A stretch of DNA of 64,000 nt from Elymus sibiricus (taxonomy: Eukaryota > Streptophyta > Magnoliopsida > Poales > Poaceae): positions 382,175,614 to 382,239,613 of the forward strand of contig CM077676.1 in the NCBI GenBank assembly GCA_039707655.1, given 5' to 3'. The position numbers were made by a program, and so were the translations under genes. Below, in pieces: positions 32,733 to 45,089 of the stretch. Position 1 is the stretch's first letter. The number at the start of each line of letters is the position of its first letter. The notes beneath the pieces were generated by a model. The model was not told where the DNA came from. It made no database searches and saw nothing but the letters and a program-made list of their open reading frames with translations.

Positions 32733-34760
32733 AACTATGCATTATGCCTAGCTAGGGGCATAAAACAATAGCGCTTGTTGGGAGGCAACCCAATGATTTT
32801 TTTTTACTTTTACCTCATGTTCTTGAGTGTTTACACAATTATAGATTCTGTTATGATTGTATTTTTATGTTTTAATTAGTGTTTGTGCCAAGTAATGCCT
32901 TTGGGATGATTTGGAAGATAGTATAATAGACGCTGTTGGAAAACAGAAACTTTTGTGTCTAGTGCTGGAATTTTGTTTTACACAGTATTGATATATGAAT
33001 TTCCCACGTTGTCCTAATATTTCAGAATTTTTGGAGTTACATAAGTATGACGTTAATTCAGGTCTTTACAGACTGTTCTGTTTTAGACAGATTCTGTTTT
33101 TGTTGCATAGTTTGCTTATTTTGATGAATCTATGGATCGTATCGGGGGGTATGAGTCATGGAGAAGTTGGAGTATAGTAGCATTATGCCAATATTAAATA
33201 TGAATCAATTTACAACAGTACCTAAAGTTTAAGATTTGTTTGTTATACTAACGGATCTCACGAGGTTTCTGTTGAGTTTTGTGTGTTGAAGTTTTCAAGT
33301 TTTGGGTGAGACTACGATGGATAAAGGAATAAGGAGCGGCAAGAGCCTAAGCTTGGGGATGCCCAAGGCACCCCAAGGTAATATTCAAGGAAGACTCAAG
33401 CGTCTAAGCTTGGGGATGCCCCGGAAGGCATCCCCTCTTTCGTCTACAATCTATTGGTAACTCACTTGGAGCTATATTTTTATTCATCACATGATATGTG
33501 TTTTACTTGGAGCGTCTTGTGATATAGTTTGTTTGCTTTTGTTTGCGTTTTAGTTTGTCACAATCATCTTTGCTGAACACATCTTTTTGAGAGGGACACA
33601 CATTATTCGTGATTTGTTCGAATACTCTATGTGCTTCACTTATATCTTTTGAGCTAGGCAGTTGCTCTAGTGCTTCACTTATATCTTTTAGAGCACGGCG
33701 GTGGTTATATTTTAAAGAAATAGTTGCACTCTCATGCTTCACTTATATCTTTTTGAGAGTCTAATGATAGCAATGGTAATATGCACGGGTTATGAATTTG
33801 GTCTTGATATGATAGGTATTCAAAAGGGATATAATAAAAACTTTCATGTAGATCACTGAATATGATAAGTTTGATTCCTTGCAATAGTTTTGCGATATTA
33901 AGATGGTAATATGTGGGAGGTATTAGTAGATGATTGTGGTTTAGTAAGAATATTGGTGTTAAGGTTTGTGATTCCCGAAGCATGCACGTATGATCTGTCG
34001 TTATGCTAAGAAGTTGGAGCATGATTTATTGTTGATTTTCTACCTTATGAGTGGCGGTCGGGGACGAGAGATGGACCTTGTCCTACCAATCTATCCCTCT
34101 AGGGGCATGCGTAGTATTACTTTGCTTCGAGGGCTAATAAACTCTCGCAATAAGTATGTGAGTTCTTTATGACTAATGTGAGTCCATGGATTATACGCAC
34201 TCTCACCCTTCCGCAATTTGCTAGCCTCTTCAGTACCGTGCATTGCCCTTTATCACATCGAGAGTTGGTGCAAACTTCGCCGGTGCATCCAAACCCCGTG
34301 ATATGATACACTCTATCACACATAAGCCTCTTTATATCTTCCTCAAAACAGCCACCATACCTACCTATCATGGCATTTCCATAGCCATTCCGAGATATAT
34401 TGCCATGCAACTTCCACCGTTCCGTTTTTATGACACACATCGTCATTGTCATATTGCTTTGCATGATCATATAGCTGACATAGTATTTGTGGCTCAACCA
34501 CCGTTCATCATTTTTATACATGTTACGCTAGCATCATTGCACATCCTGGTATACTGCCAAAGGCATTCATATAGAGTCATATTTTTGTTCTAGTATCGAG
34601 TTGTTATGTTGAGTTGTAAGTAAATAAAAGTGTGATGATCATCATTATTAGAGCATTGTCCCAGTGAGGAAAGGATGATGGAGACCATGATTTCCCCACA
34701 AGTCAGGATTAGACTCCGGACGAAAAAAAGAGGCCAAAAAGAGCCCACAAAAAACAAAAC
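32733..34760 (+). other. Element E 3' non-coding region
   Basis: It contains a hairpin TTGGGAGGCAACCCAA near 32780-32795. Two more begin with AAGCTTGGGGATGCC: 33352-33377 and 33412-33435, the latter with a perfect 9-bp stem GGGGATGCC/GGCATCCCC. A cluster of GCTTCACTTATATCTTTT repeats (33631, 33673 and 33737) follows. No protein domain is present; paired hairpins here suggest RNA-level function. Confidence 0.6.
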
Positions 34761-34774
34761 CAAACCGGAAGCAC

Positions 34775-35296
34775 GTTTTTTTTCCTTTCCGAAAGATGCA
34801 CGGCCGTGCCTCTCGCAAAAGCAAAACCGTGTCTCTCGTGAAAGCAAAACCATGCCTCTCGCGAAAGGAAAAAACAGAAAACACGTTTTTTTCCGCCTCT
34901 CGCGAAAGCAAAATTGTGCCTCCCGCGGAAGCAAAACCGTGCCTCTCGCGGAAGAAAAAAAAACAGAACATAGGTTTTTTTTTCCGTTTCCGAGAGGCAC
35001 GGCCGTGCCTCTCACGGAAGCAAAACCGTGCCTCTCGCGGAAGCAAAAAAACCAGAAAACACGTTTTTTTTCGTTTACGAGAGGCACGGCCGTGCCTCTC
35101 GCGAAAGCAAAACCGTTCCTCTCGCGGAAGCAAAACTGTGCCTCTCGCGGAAGGAAACAAAACAGAAAACATGTTTTTTTTTCGTTTCCGAGAGGCACGG
35201 CCTTGCCTCTCGCGAAAGCAAAACCGTGCCTCTCGCAGAAGCATAAAAAAATTGTTTTTTCGTTTCCGAGGGGCACGGCCTTGCCTCTCGCGAATT
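34775..35296. repeat. Higher-order tandem repeat of CCGTGCCTCTCGCG units
   Basis: Six higher-order units of about 80-110 bp each start with GTTTTTTTT-CGTTTCCGAG (34775, 34883, 34974, 35063, 35173 and 35255). Each is made of ~24-bp subunits AAGCAAAACCGTGCCTCTCG. Two contain a perfect 22-bp palindrome with half-site CCGTGCCTCTC (34992-35013 and 35079-35100). Long reading frames on both strands here are by-products of the repeat. Confidence 0.85.
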
Positions 35297-36945
35297 TTTT
35301 TTTTGAAATTTTTTTGTCCAAAAGGTAAGAAAGACCAGTAGAAAACCAAAAAAACAAAAAAAAAACCGGGAAAAAACCGTTTAAAAAGCCGAAAACGCGT
35401 GCGAAAAAATAAAAAAAAAATCCAGAGGGAGCGCCTAGAGCGTGACAGGTGGCGGCGGCTGAGAGCGCGTCAAGTGGCGCGCTCCCAGCCCACCCCCAAG
35501 TGATCGTTGGGAGGCTCCTGAAGGAGCGCTCGTCAACTAGTTGCTCTCTACAAAAGGGCTCTTCCGTTTGCTAGCGCTATTTGATATTGGGCCGGCCCAT
35601 ATAGGCACATAGTTTCCTAATTTTACTTTGTCTTTCTTCCGATTTTACTTGGTTTTCTGTCCAGGTGTTTTATCTTTATCTTTGTCTTTCTTCCGATTTC
35701 TACAAAACGGATCTTTCGTTTTATCTTTGTCTTTCTTCCGATTTTACTTGGTTTTCTCTCCAGGTGTTTTTTTAGTTTTCGTTTCCTTTTATTGTTTTTT
35801 TGAATTTTAAAATTTTATGTATTTTTAAAATTTTGTGAACATAGTTTGAATTTAATGAACATTTTTTCAAATACAAGAACATATTTAATTCATAATTATT
35901 ATTCAAATATGCATTTTTTAACTCATGAAAAATTTATGGAAGTATGTGAACATTATTTTTTGTCAATTAAAGAATATTATTTTCTCATTCAATAAAATTC
36001 TTTTCAAATTTTTGATTTTTTTATTCATAAGCATTTGTTTCTAAATTCTTGAATATTTTTTAAAAACTCATGAACTTTTTATGTATCCTTGATCATTTTT
36101 TCATAATTCCTGATTTTTTTTTTAAAATGAGAAAACTTTTTATTCACTATTTTTCAAAACGCAAAAATCCGATGGCCGTTTTTTCTGAGCAGAACAGAAA
36201 ACCCGCTAGCGAGCCGACCCGAGCTAGCAAACGAAAAGCTGAAAACCCTATATGACGCCCGCGTGCATTCTTGTAGGCGCGCGCCTTTGTTGAAGCCGTT
36301 CCTGCCGCCGCCCCAGCTTGGGCTAGCACATGGTCGGCTTTGCAGTTTCTTCCATTTTTCTGTTTCTTTTTCTTTTTTCTTTTTCTGTTTCTAATTTTTT
36401 TAATTTACCTTCCTTTTTTGTTTTCTCTTTTTTCGTGTATTATACAAAAGTTCACTGTCTATTACAAAAATGCTCATCGTGTATTAAGAAAATGTTCATG
36501 GTATATTACAAAAGAATTCACCGTGCATTCTAAAAATGTTCATCGCATATTAAGAAATTGCTCAATGTATACTACAAATGTTCACTGTGTATCTTTTGTT
36601 TAGCGTATATTACACAATTTTTCAATCTGTATTCGAAACTTGTTCAACATATATTACAAAAATGTTCAATGTGTATTCAAAAATTGCTCAGCGTATATTC
36701 AACGTGTATTCGTTTTTCTCTTTTTCTTCTAATTCCGTTTTTATTTCTCCTTTCTTTTGTTCATATTTGGTTTTCTTTTTTTGTACCTATTGCATATACA
36801 GAGAACATTGTGTTCTAATATATGGTGATTTTCTTTTAAATGTACAATGAACTTTTTTACTATACGGTGAACATTTTTTAATACACATTGAACAGTTTTT
36901 TAGGACATGGTTAACTTTTTCTAATATACACAGAACTTTTTTTTT
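35297..36945. other. Degenerate AT-rich repeat DNA
   Basis: It begins with a GC-rich block (GAGCGCGTCAAGTGGCGCGC, about 35464-35483). A duplicated TTTATCTTTGTCTTTCTTCCG segment follows (about 35668 and 35720). After that come ~25-31-bp imperfect repeats of TTCATCGTGTATTACAAAAATG type (36430-36710). It resembles the arms of Triticeae DNA transposons but no terminus was located. Confidence 0.4.
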
Positions 36946-36949
36946 ACTC

Positions 36950-37006
36950 CCTCTGATCCATATTACTTGTCGCTCAAACAGAGGTATCTAGACGTATCTC
37001 AGTGCT
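36950..37006. mobile_element. Stowaway-type MITE fragment
   Basis: The TACTCCCTCTGATCCATATT start and the CGCTCAAACAGAGGTATCTAG interior match the terminal inverted repeat side of cereal Stowaway (Tc1/mariner) MITEs. The opposite end is not found before unrelated sequence begins at about 37007. Confidence 0.6.
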
Positions 37007-38324
37007 AACCCAATTGCATCGCTCTCTGTGTCAAGCGTCTGATGCCTGACGCACATGGGCGTCCTATAGGAACTGCAAACGTAGCTCCTTTTTTGTATAG
37101 AAAATCGGGCAAAAGAGCTAACTACACAGTGTAGGTTAGTGGGCCGACCCAGTGTGGGTTTGAGGGGCATTTAGACGCTTGAGGCGTTAAACAAGAGCAC
37201 CCTACACAATGACCGATTTAGCTAAAAGAACAGTTTTTGCTAAAAAAAAAAGCTAAAATAACAGTTCGCTCAAAAATAAAAAGAAGCTAAAAGGATAGCA
37301 TGATCACTAATTCGATGGAGCACTTGCTCCAACGCACATAAATGGTTTGATTACTCACTAGTTTTAGATGTGCCCATAATAGGAAGGTGAATTTTTTTTA
37401 AGAAAGCAATCGCTAGTTTTACATGTCTAATTTAGAGACATAGAGGCAGAGCACGAAAAGAGTTACGAATTTTATATATAGTGTCCATGCATTTTAAAAA
37501 TATGTTTCATGTAATTTAATATGTGTTCATTATACTTTATAAAATGTTCATGCCATTTTCAGAAAGTTTCATGCATTAAAAAAATATAATGCATATTTGA
37601 AAATATATGATCAATATTTTTCAAATAAAGGATGAACACTTATTAAATATATTTCGAACAATGTTAATAAATGATGATTTTTTATAATATATGATTAATG
37701 TTTTTGATACAGGATGAACATTTTTAGGTGCATGATGAAAACATTTAAATACATAAATAACATTTTTTGAAATACCTAATGAACATTTTTAATACAACAT
37801 AAACATTTTAAATACTTGATGATTATTTTTAAATACGCGATGAACCTTTGTTTGATAAGCATGAACCATTTTTAAATATAGTAAACTTTTTAAAAATAAA
37901 CAATGAAAAGGTATTAAGAAATAGGACTAAAACATAGTTATAAGAAATTGAAAAATCTAAAAGAAAAACTAGAACAACAAAATTTAGAAAACAGAAAGGA
38001 GCATAAACTAAATTGAAATAAACTAAATAAGAAGAAAAACCAGAAAAAACAAAAAACATAGCAAAAATCAAACTGTAAGACCCTCTAAAAAAATATGTGA
38101 AGCCGGGCTCCCAGAAAAAACAAGAACACAAGAACCACAAAAATCACCGCTACTGGGCCTGGCCCAGGCGGTGCAGCGTTGCACGGGAGCGCATACTACA
38201 TGTCACAGTACGCGAGATATAGTCGTTGCACGTGTTAGGAGGGCACACAACGGAGCAACATTAGGCCAAACTCCTTGCACGCGTTGTGAAGCCCCTTCTT
38301 TGTCAAAGGTGGAACCCAATGGAC
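37007..38324. other. Unassigned repeat-like DNA
   Basis: It includes imperfect GATGAACATTTTTAAATAC-type repeats (37490-37890) and a GC-rich end (38140-38324). No gene or clear transposon end is seen. TGGAC (38320-38324) is the pentamer next to element F. Confidence 0.4.
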
Positions 38325-38544
38325 TGTGACGCCCCCGACTTAATCGTGCACTAATCATACACGCAAATACACATGATCAAGCCTAGGGACTCACTTGAAG
38401 ATATCACAACACAACTCTACACAAAATAAAATAATTCAAGCTTTATATTACAAGCCAGGGGCCTTGAGGGCTCGAATACATAAGCTCGATGTCATAAAAA
38501 CACAGATCAAAAAGGCGCAGGCCTCCTGCCTGGGAGCCTCCTAA

Positions 38545-38642
38545 CTATTCCTGGTCGTCGGCGGTCTCCACGTAGTAGTAAGCTCCTCCAGAAGGGTAGT
38601 AGTAGTCGTCGGTGGTAGCAGCTGGCTCCGGGGCTCCATCAT
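38545..38642 (-). CDS. LTR-embedded ORF, final exon (element F left LTR)
   Basis: This 98-nt minus-strand exon follows GCGACCAG and carries DDYYYPSGGAYYYVE, ending DQE and TAG. It is two codons longer than in A and shares reading phase and stop position. Confidence 0.48.
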
Positions 38643-40238
38643 CTGGTCGCAACAAACGGGCATGGGGGAAAAAGGGGAGCAAAGCAACCGTGAGTACTCA
38701 TCCAAAGTACTCGCAAGACTTACATCAGAACTATTCTACTTATGCATTGGTATCAAAGAAGGGCTGTATATGTGGACTAGACAGCAGAAATGCCAGAATA
38801 GAGAGAAAGGCCTAGCCTATCGAAGACTAGCATCTTCAGCGGTCTTGCAGCATAAGAAGAGTACATATTAGTACTTAATTAAAGTAGCAAGCATGTTGTA
38901 GCAAATCCTAGGGATCCTTCCTCGACTCCCTGCGAGAAAGCAATCCCGGAGCTTAAATTAATTAACAAGTATCCAGTTCAAGTGTAGTAGATCGGGATAC
39001 AATACTGAGCGTCCTGATACCGTGGACACGGCTATTCGAATAGATAATCTTCCCTGCAGGGGTGCACTACTGTTACCCAACACGCTCGATTAACTCTGGC
39101 CAGACACACTTTCCTGGGTCATGCCCGGCCTCGGCTGATCGACACACCGCAGCCCTACCTAGAGCTCAGCAGAGAGGTCCCCGCCGGTCTACATCCTAAG
39201 TGCTCAGGGGTCCTGGGCCCATCGCCCTTTGCACTCCGGGTCGTTGCGCGCAGGGCGATCTAGGCACCACCTCTGGGGTACCGACCCGGCCATGCCGCAA
39301 TGTTGAACTGGACATCTGACAAAGCTTTTGGCTGATACATATGGTGCCGAGGGCCCCATATACCATTATCCCGCATGGTGGTAGTGCGTATAGGCTAGTG
39401 GCCAACTCAGATCAATACCCAAATCCGTTAAGCGCGTTATTAGGAGCTCGCGGTGACGATCAATACTCCTGTCGTCCCATCTCGAGGAAGTGCAACAAGG
39501 GTCAGGTCCATCCCTCTCTACGGCGGTCTCTACCTGCCCGGCCGCGCCTCGTAATTATCTCGTGGGTGCCTCGCAGGTCAACCCGTCTTCCCCGGAGACT
39601 GTCGGGAACTCAGGTCCACCTCTACCGGGGTGGTACCGCCTGTCCCTTCAGTCCCGCAATAAGAGTACAAGGGGGCAACAGTTAAATGTAACCGTGTGTC
39701 CGCAACATCAAGAAGGTAATCCGAGGAATCACCCTCGATGGATTCCCACTCGATGCTACCGTCAAGGTGAACCCGGAGGAATCACCCTTGATGGATTCAC
39801 ACTTGAGGGGTTGCTCGACAGAAGCTTCGTCGGAGGTGGTGGAGGAGGAATCACCCTCGTATCCCACAACCGACTAGCTGTACCACAGAGGCATATTAGG
39901 AGTGAGATAAGAGGTATCACCCTCGGCACTCGAGGATAACTCTGTGGAGTCGAACAACTTAGGGGGTGTGCAGTGATGTGCTGGTCTCAGCCCGTTGATC
40001 ACATCGACCGGGGCACAGATAAATAAGCGGGGCAACTAGGACAAGGAAGAGGGGCCATAGATGGTTTACTGCCAACCTATACTAAGGCATTTAGGATAGC
40101 AGGTAAGGAATCAATAATAGTTTATGAAAACAGGCTATGCATCAGAATAGGATCAAACTAATGCAGTAGCAAATTCTAATGCAAGTAGGAGGGGGAAGGA
40201 ATAGGTGATATAGGCATGCATCAAGGGGGGTTGCTTGC

Positions 40239-40310
40239 CTGGAAGCTCTGCGGCAAAAGAGGGGTCGTCGGGGATGTAGTTGGTCTCCGGAGCTGCGTCG
40301 GTCTCGGGGG
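40239..40310 (-). CDS. LTR-embedded ORF, internal exon (element F left LTR)
   Basis: This is a 72-nt minus-strand exon between CCGATAG and CTTCCAG/GCAAGC. It encodes PETDAAPE and AAELP. Entry and exit phases equal those in A and G. Confidence 0.48.
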
Positions 40311-42264
40311 CTATCGGATAAGAAGAGGGGGAAGAAACAGTAAATAAAAGCAAGCAAGGCAATACAGATGCATGACATCACGATAAGCAGTGTTGGTGGT
40401 GACCTAATGCAATGCTATATGTCGCAAACGAAGCGGGAAAATATCTGGGATATTTTCCTGGTGTTTAGACGGATTTCGGTATACTGATCCGGAGGGGAAG
40501 GTTCCATGTTCAGATAGATAGGAGTGATGGTCAAGCATTTTGACCGCATATTCGGATTCGTCTCGTTTTTCTGATCAACTTTCATGTAGAAAGTTTTTCG
40601 ATCCAAGCTACGGTTTATTTTCTATGATTTTTGGAAGTTTTATTGATTTTCTGAATTTACTGGATTATTTTAATTAGCAAAATTCGAATTTAAACAGTGC
40701 ACGGACTTTTTATACACAGACTGGGCCAGCCACAGTCACTGACTGGTGGGGCCGGTCAACGTTGACTGGGCAGCGGTCAAACCTGACACGTGGGGTCAGT
40801 GGGTAGTTATTTTAGTCTAAACATTTTAATTAGACTGCTAATTTAATCACTAGGGCCCACTTGTCAGTGGTACAGAGGCTAACTAAAGCGTGGATTAAGC
40901 CATAATTAACCGCGCCACATCATCACCACCGGTGGTTAGCCGCCGGTGTTAACCAGAGCGCGGCGGCGCTCCTCGTCCGGCCAGCTCCGGCGACGAGAGC
41001 TCGAGCAGACGGGCTCGCTGGGAAGCTGGCGGAGAGGCGCGTCTAGCGGTGGTCTCCGGGTGGTCGGAGGTAGGCTGTAGCGGCGGCGGCAGCGAGCTGG
41101 GCGGCGGCCGGAGCTCGGTGGTTTGCGGGCGAGGCGCTCGAGCCTGCGGGCAAGCAAAACAAGCAGCGGCACAGCAACTAGGGAGCTCCAGGAGCGCTGC
41201 AGTGCGATGGGCTTGGGCGGAGGAGCTCAAGGCCGTGGAGGTCATCGGCCATGGCGGCGGCCAGAACTTGAGTTCGCGGGGACGGCAACTAGCGCACGGG
41301 AACGGGCAAGGGGAAGGGGGGAAAATGGCCAGAGGCTCTCAGTGGTGCGGCAGAGGAGGTCAGCGAGCTCGGGGGAGCGTGGATGGTGACGAATCGAACG
41401 GAGGAGGCCGGCGGTACCGAGGTTGAAGAAGACCACGCCGGCGACGACACAGAGCAACCGGGGGCTCGATCTGCTACGCGGTGACGCGGTGCTCGACGAC
41501 GATGCGGTGGACACGTCTGCGGGGCGAGGCATGGCCAGTGGCCATGACGGTGACGTCGACGTGGCTGCGGCTGCGCTCGGGGGAGCTCCGATTCGAGTGA
41601 GAGGGAGCGTGGGGAAGGGAGAGTGGCAGCTAGGGGTCCAGGGGGTTGTAGAGCGGTCCTTATCCCCTTCGGCTAACCACTCCGTCGCCGTGGCGAGCCA
41701 TGGGCGGCGTGGCGCGCATCAGACGCGGGCGTGCCGACACGAAGGAGGAGAGCAGGTGGGGAAGACGATGGAGGTGGGCTGGGCCAGGCAGTTGGGTCGG
41801 TAAGTGCACATGTACGTTTTTCCCTTTTATTTTATGTTTTCTTTTATAGAAACTTTTGCAGATAATTTTAAGCCACCAAATGACTTTTGAAAAAGGTGGG
41901 TCTTGGCCATAAAATACTTTGCAACTTATGGCACTGCCACAAATAGTTTGGGGGCAATATAATTGCAGATGAATTTTGTTTAATTAGAAATGATTTAAAT
42001 GGGCTGTTTTGGGTACTGTTTTTGGATATTGGGGTCAAATTTGGAATTCAATAAATATTGATTTTATTTTTATAATTGCTTTGGAATTATTTGAAACATT
42101 ATGAACATTTTTATTTTGCTGTTTGGATAATTACTATTTTTGACTTTATTTTAAATTAGAATTTGAAGTTGGATTGTTCTCTAATTGTTTTTATAAGGCT
42201 TAATGATGATGACTTGGCATGACTAATTAGCATAACTACTGTTTAGTAATCTGGGGATGTCACA

Positions 42265-43025
42265 AATCTCCCCCACTACAAGAAATCTCGTCCCGAGATT
42301 TAAGAGGTGGAGTAAGGGGTATCTTCGGGATCAAGCAGGTACAGGAGAGTCAGGTTTTGATCCTGTGGAATTGCAGTGAGTGTGGATTAAGAATAGGGAG
42401 GATGGTGACATCGTGCGCGGTCACGACAACAAGACGTGTTAGAGAAAAGTCTGTCAGCTATGTCGGCAACAACGTCGGAACCAAGGGCGAGGAACGAAGA
42501 GAACCATTTTCCTGCTCGTTAAAACGAGGCGGACCAATAGGCAAAGTTCTCATCCATCGGTGGTCACCGGAATGTCATCAACAATAGTGACAAGATTTTA
42601 TTTGGAGGTGTTGACTTAAGCAGGGAATTATCACTGCTCAGATAAAGCGAGATTACAAGAAAGATTAAACAAACCAATGGAAAGGAAAATGTGATTATAC
42701 ACAAGTATTAGGTGTATATCCTTCCCAAGGAAAAGCAAAACATGATATACTTGAAAAGGAATAATTGCAGATAATCCAGCTCTCCGGGTGAATGTGAATA
42801 CGAGAACCTAATGTCAGTGTTAGCAAAATCATTTGACCCGAAAAGGCGAGAGATCAGAGTCCCAGAGTAAGGATGAGCAATAAAAGATCCTAATACCACC
42901 CATTGGCGACGTGGGCCCGTAAGCCACACAGCCATGTTAGCAAAACTGTTTTGAAAGACTAGACTCAACTTCGGCCATGGAGTTGGAAAGGGGCTTCCTA
43001 CAGGCAGTCGGCTCTGATACCAACT
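42265..43025 (-). other. Element F internal region
   Basis: In element sense the PBS and an A-like untranslated leader come first, then ~435 bp of sequence unlike A or G internal DNA. It ends in a TCTCGTCCCGAGA inverted repeat and a C/T-rich tract beside the 3' LTR. There is no coding domain. Confidence 0.65.
43011..43022 (-). other. Primer-binding site of element F
   Basis: TGGTATCAGAGC on the minus strand, initiator tRNA-Met type, three bases inside the LTR. Confidence 0.88.
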
Positions 43026-43327
43026 TGTGATGCCCCGGACTTAATCGTGCACTAATCATACACGCAAATGCACATGATCAAGCCTAGGGACTCACTTGAA
43101 GATATCACAACACAACTCTACACAAAATAAATTAATTCAAGCTTTATATTACAAGCCAGGGGCCTCGAGGGCTCGAATACATAAGCTCGATGTCATACAA
43201 GCATTAGCGAAAGCATTAGATATCTGAGTACAGATATAAAAGTTAAACAGATAGGCATTTAAAAAGGCGGGGAAAAATAAAAACACAGATCAAAAAGGCG
43301 CAGGCCTCCTGCCTGGGAGCCTCCTAA

Positions 43328-43425
43328 CTACTCCTGGTCGTCGGCGGTCTCCACGTAGTAGTAAGCTCCTCCAGAAGGGTAGTAGTAGTCGTCGGTGGTA
43401 GCAGCTGGCTCCGGGGCTCCATCAT
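43328..43425 (-). CDS. LTR-embedded ORF, final exon (element F right LTR)
   Basis: 98 nt with the same frame, acceptor and TAG stop (43328-43330) as the left F LTR. Confidence 0.48.
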
Positions 43426-45017
43426 CTGGTCGCAACAAACGGGCATGGGGGAAAAAGGGGAGCAAAGCAACCGTGAGTACTCATCCAAAGTACTCGCAAG
43501 ACTTACATCAGAACTATTCTACTTATGCATTGGTATCAAAGAAGGGCTGTATATGTGGACTAGACAGCAGAAATGCCAGAACAGAGAGAAAGGCCCAGCC
43601 TATCAAAGACTAGCATCTTCAGCGGTCTTGCAGCATAAGAAGAGTACATATTAGTACTTAATTAAAGTAGCAAGCATGTTGTAGCAAATCCTAGGGATCC
43701 TTCCTCGACTCCCTATGAGAAAGCAATCCCGGAGCTTAAATTAATTAACAAGTATCCAGTTCAAGTGTAGCAGATCGGGATACAATACTGAGCGTCCTGT
43801 TACCGTGGACACGGCTATTCGAATAGATAATCTTCCCTGCAGGGGTGCACTACTGTTACCCAACACGCTCGATTAACTCTGGCCAGACACACTTTCCTGG
43901 GTCATGCCCGGCCTCGGCTGATCGACACACCGCAGCCCTACCTAGAGCTCAGCAGAGAGGTCCCCGCCGGTCTACATCCTAAGTGCTCAGGGGTCCTGGG
44001 CCCATCGCCCTTTGCACTCCAGGTCGTTGCGCGCAGGGCGATCTAGGCACCACCTCTGGGGTACCGACCCGGCCGTGCCGCAATGTTGAACTGGACATCT
44101 GACAAAGCTTTTGGCTGATACATATGGTGCCGAGGGCCCCAAATACCATTATCCCGCATGGTGGTAGTGCGTATAGGCCAGTGGCCAACTCAGATCAATA
44201 CCCAAATCCGTTAAGCGCGTTATTAGGAGCTCGCGGTGACGATCAGTACTCCTGTCGTCCCGTCTCGAGGAAGTGCAACAAGGGTCAGGTCCATCCCTCT
44301 CTAGGGCGGTCTCTACCTGCCCGGCCGCGCCTCGTAATTATCTCGCTGGTGCCTCCCAGGTCAACCCGTCTTCCCAGGAGACTGTCGGGAACTCAGGTCC
44401 ACCTCTACCGGGGTGGTACCGCCTGTCCCTCTAGTCCTGCAATAACAGTACAAGGGGGCAACAGTTAAATGTAACCGTGTGTCCGTAACATCAAGAAGGT
44501 AATCCGAGGAATCACCCACTATGGATTCCCACTCGATGCTACCGTCAAGGTGAACCCGGAGGAATCACCCTTGATGGATTCACACTTGAGGGGTTGCTCG
44601 ACAGAAGCTTCGTCGGAGGTGGTGGAAGAGGAATCACCCTCGTATCCCACAACCGACTAGCTATACCACAGAGGCATATTAGGAGTGAGATAAGAGGTAT
44701 CACCCTCGGCACTCGAGGATAACTCAGAGAGTCGAACAACTTAGGGGGTGTGCAGTGATGTGCTGGTCTCAGCCCGTCGATCACATCGACCGGGGCATAG
44801 ATAAATAAGCAGGGCAACTAGGACAAGGAAGAGGGGCCACAGATGGTTTACTGCCAACCTATACTAAGGCATTTAGGATAGCAGGTAAGGAATCAATAAT
44901 AGTTTATGAAAACAGGCTATGCATCAGAATAGTAAACAAATACAGTAGCAAATTCTAATGCAAGTAGGAGGGAGAAGGAATAGGTGATATAGGCATGCAT
45001 CAAGGGGGGTTGCTTGC

Positions 45018-45089
45018 CTGGAAGCTCTGCGGCAAAAGAGGGGTCGTCGGGGATGTAGTCGGTCTCCGGAGCTGCGTCGGTCTCGGGGG
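45018..45089 (-). CDS. LTR-embedded ORF, internal exon (element F right LTR)
   Basis: 72 nt with the same borders as 40239-40310. It differs at a codon following PETDAAPE (Asp in place of Asn). Confidence 0.48.

Larger units (their letters stand above)
28881..34760 (+). mobile_element. Element E: Athila-type gag-protease retrotransposon without pol
   Basis: A 1,560-bp 5' LTR, tRNA-Asp type PBS, one gag-protease frame ending naturally at 32732 and a ~2-kb 3' non-coding region follow in order. There is no RT or integrase, although there is no sign of a deletion scar between the protease end and the 3' region. This family therefore seems to be built without pol and to depend on other Athila elements. 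The 3' LTR is missing; the element fades into unrelated repeats at about 34760. The right boundary is approximate. Confidence 0.8.
38325..42264 (-). repeat. Element F LTR, left copy (3' LTR)
   Basis: Runs from TGTGACGCC to ATGTCACA. Relative to the right copy it lacks ~82 bp near 38494. Confidence 0.88.

Noticed and set aside
34590..35357. Reading frames of 217-255 codons on both strands
   Set aside because: They are translations of the CCGTGCCTCTCG tandem array in several frames at once, with repeated low-complexity peptides and no domain.
36070..36850. Small open frames in the AT-rich tract
   Set aside because: They are short, hydrophobic by composition and lie in degenerate repeats; no start context or homology.
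38320..38324. TGGAC as proven target duplication of F
   Set aside because: The other end of F is outside the window, so the match cannot be tested.
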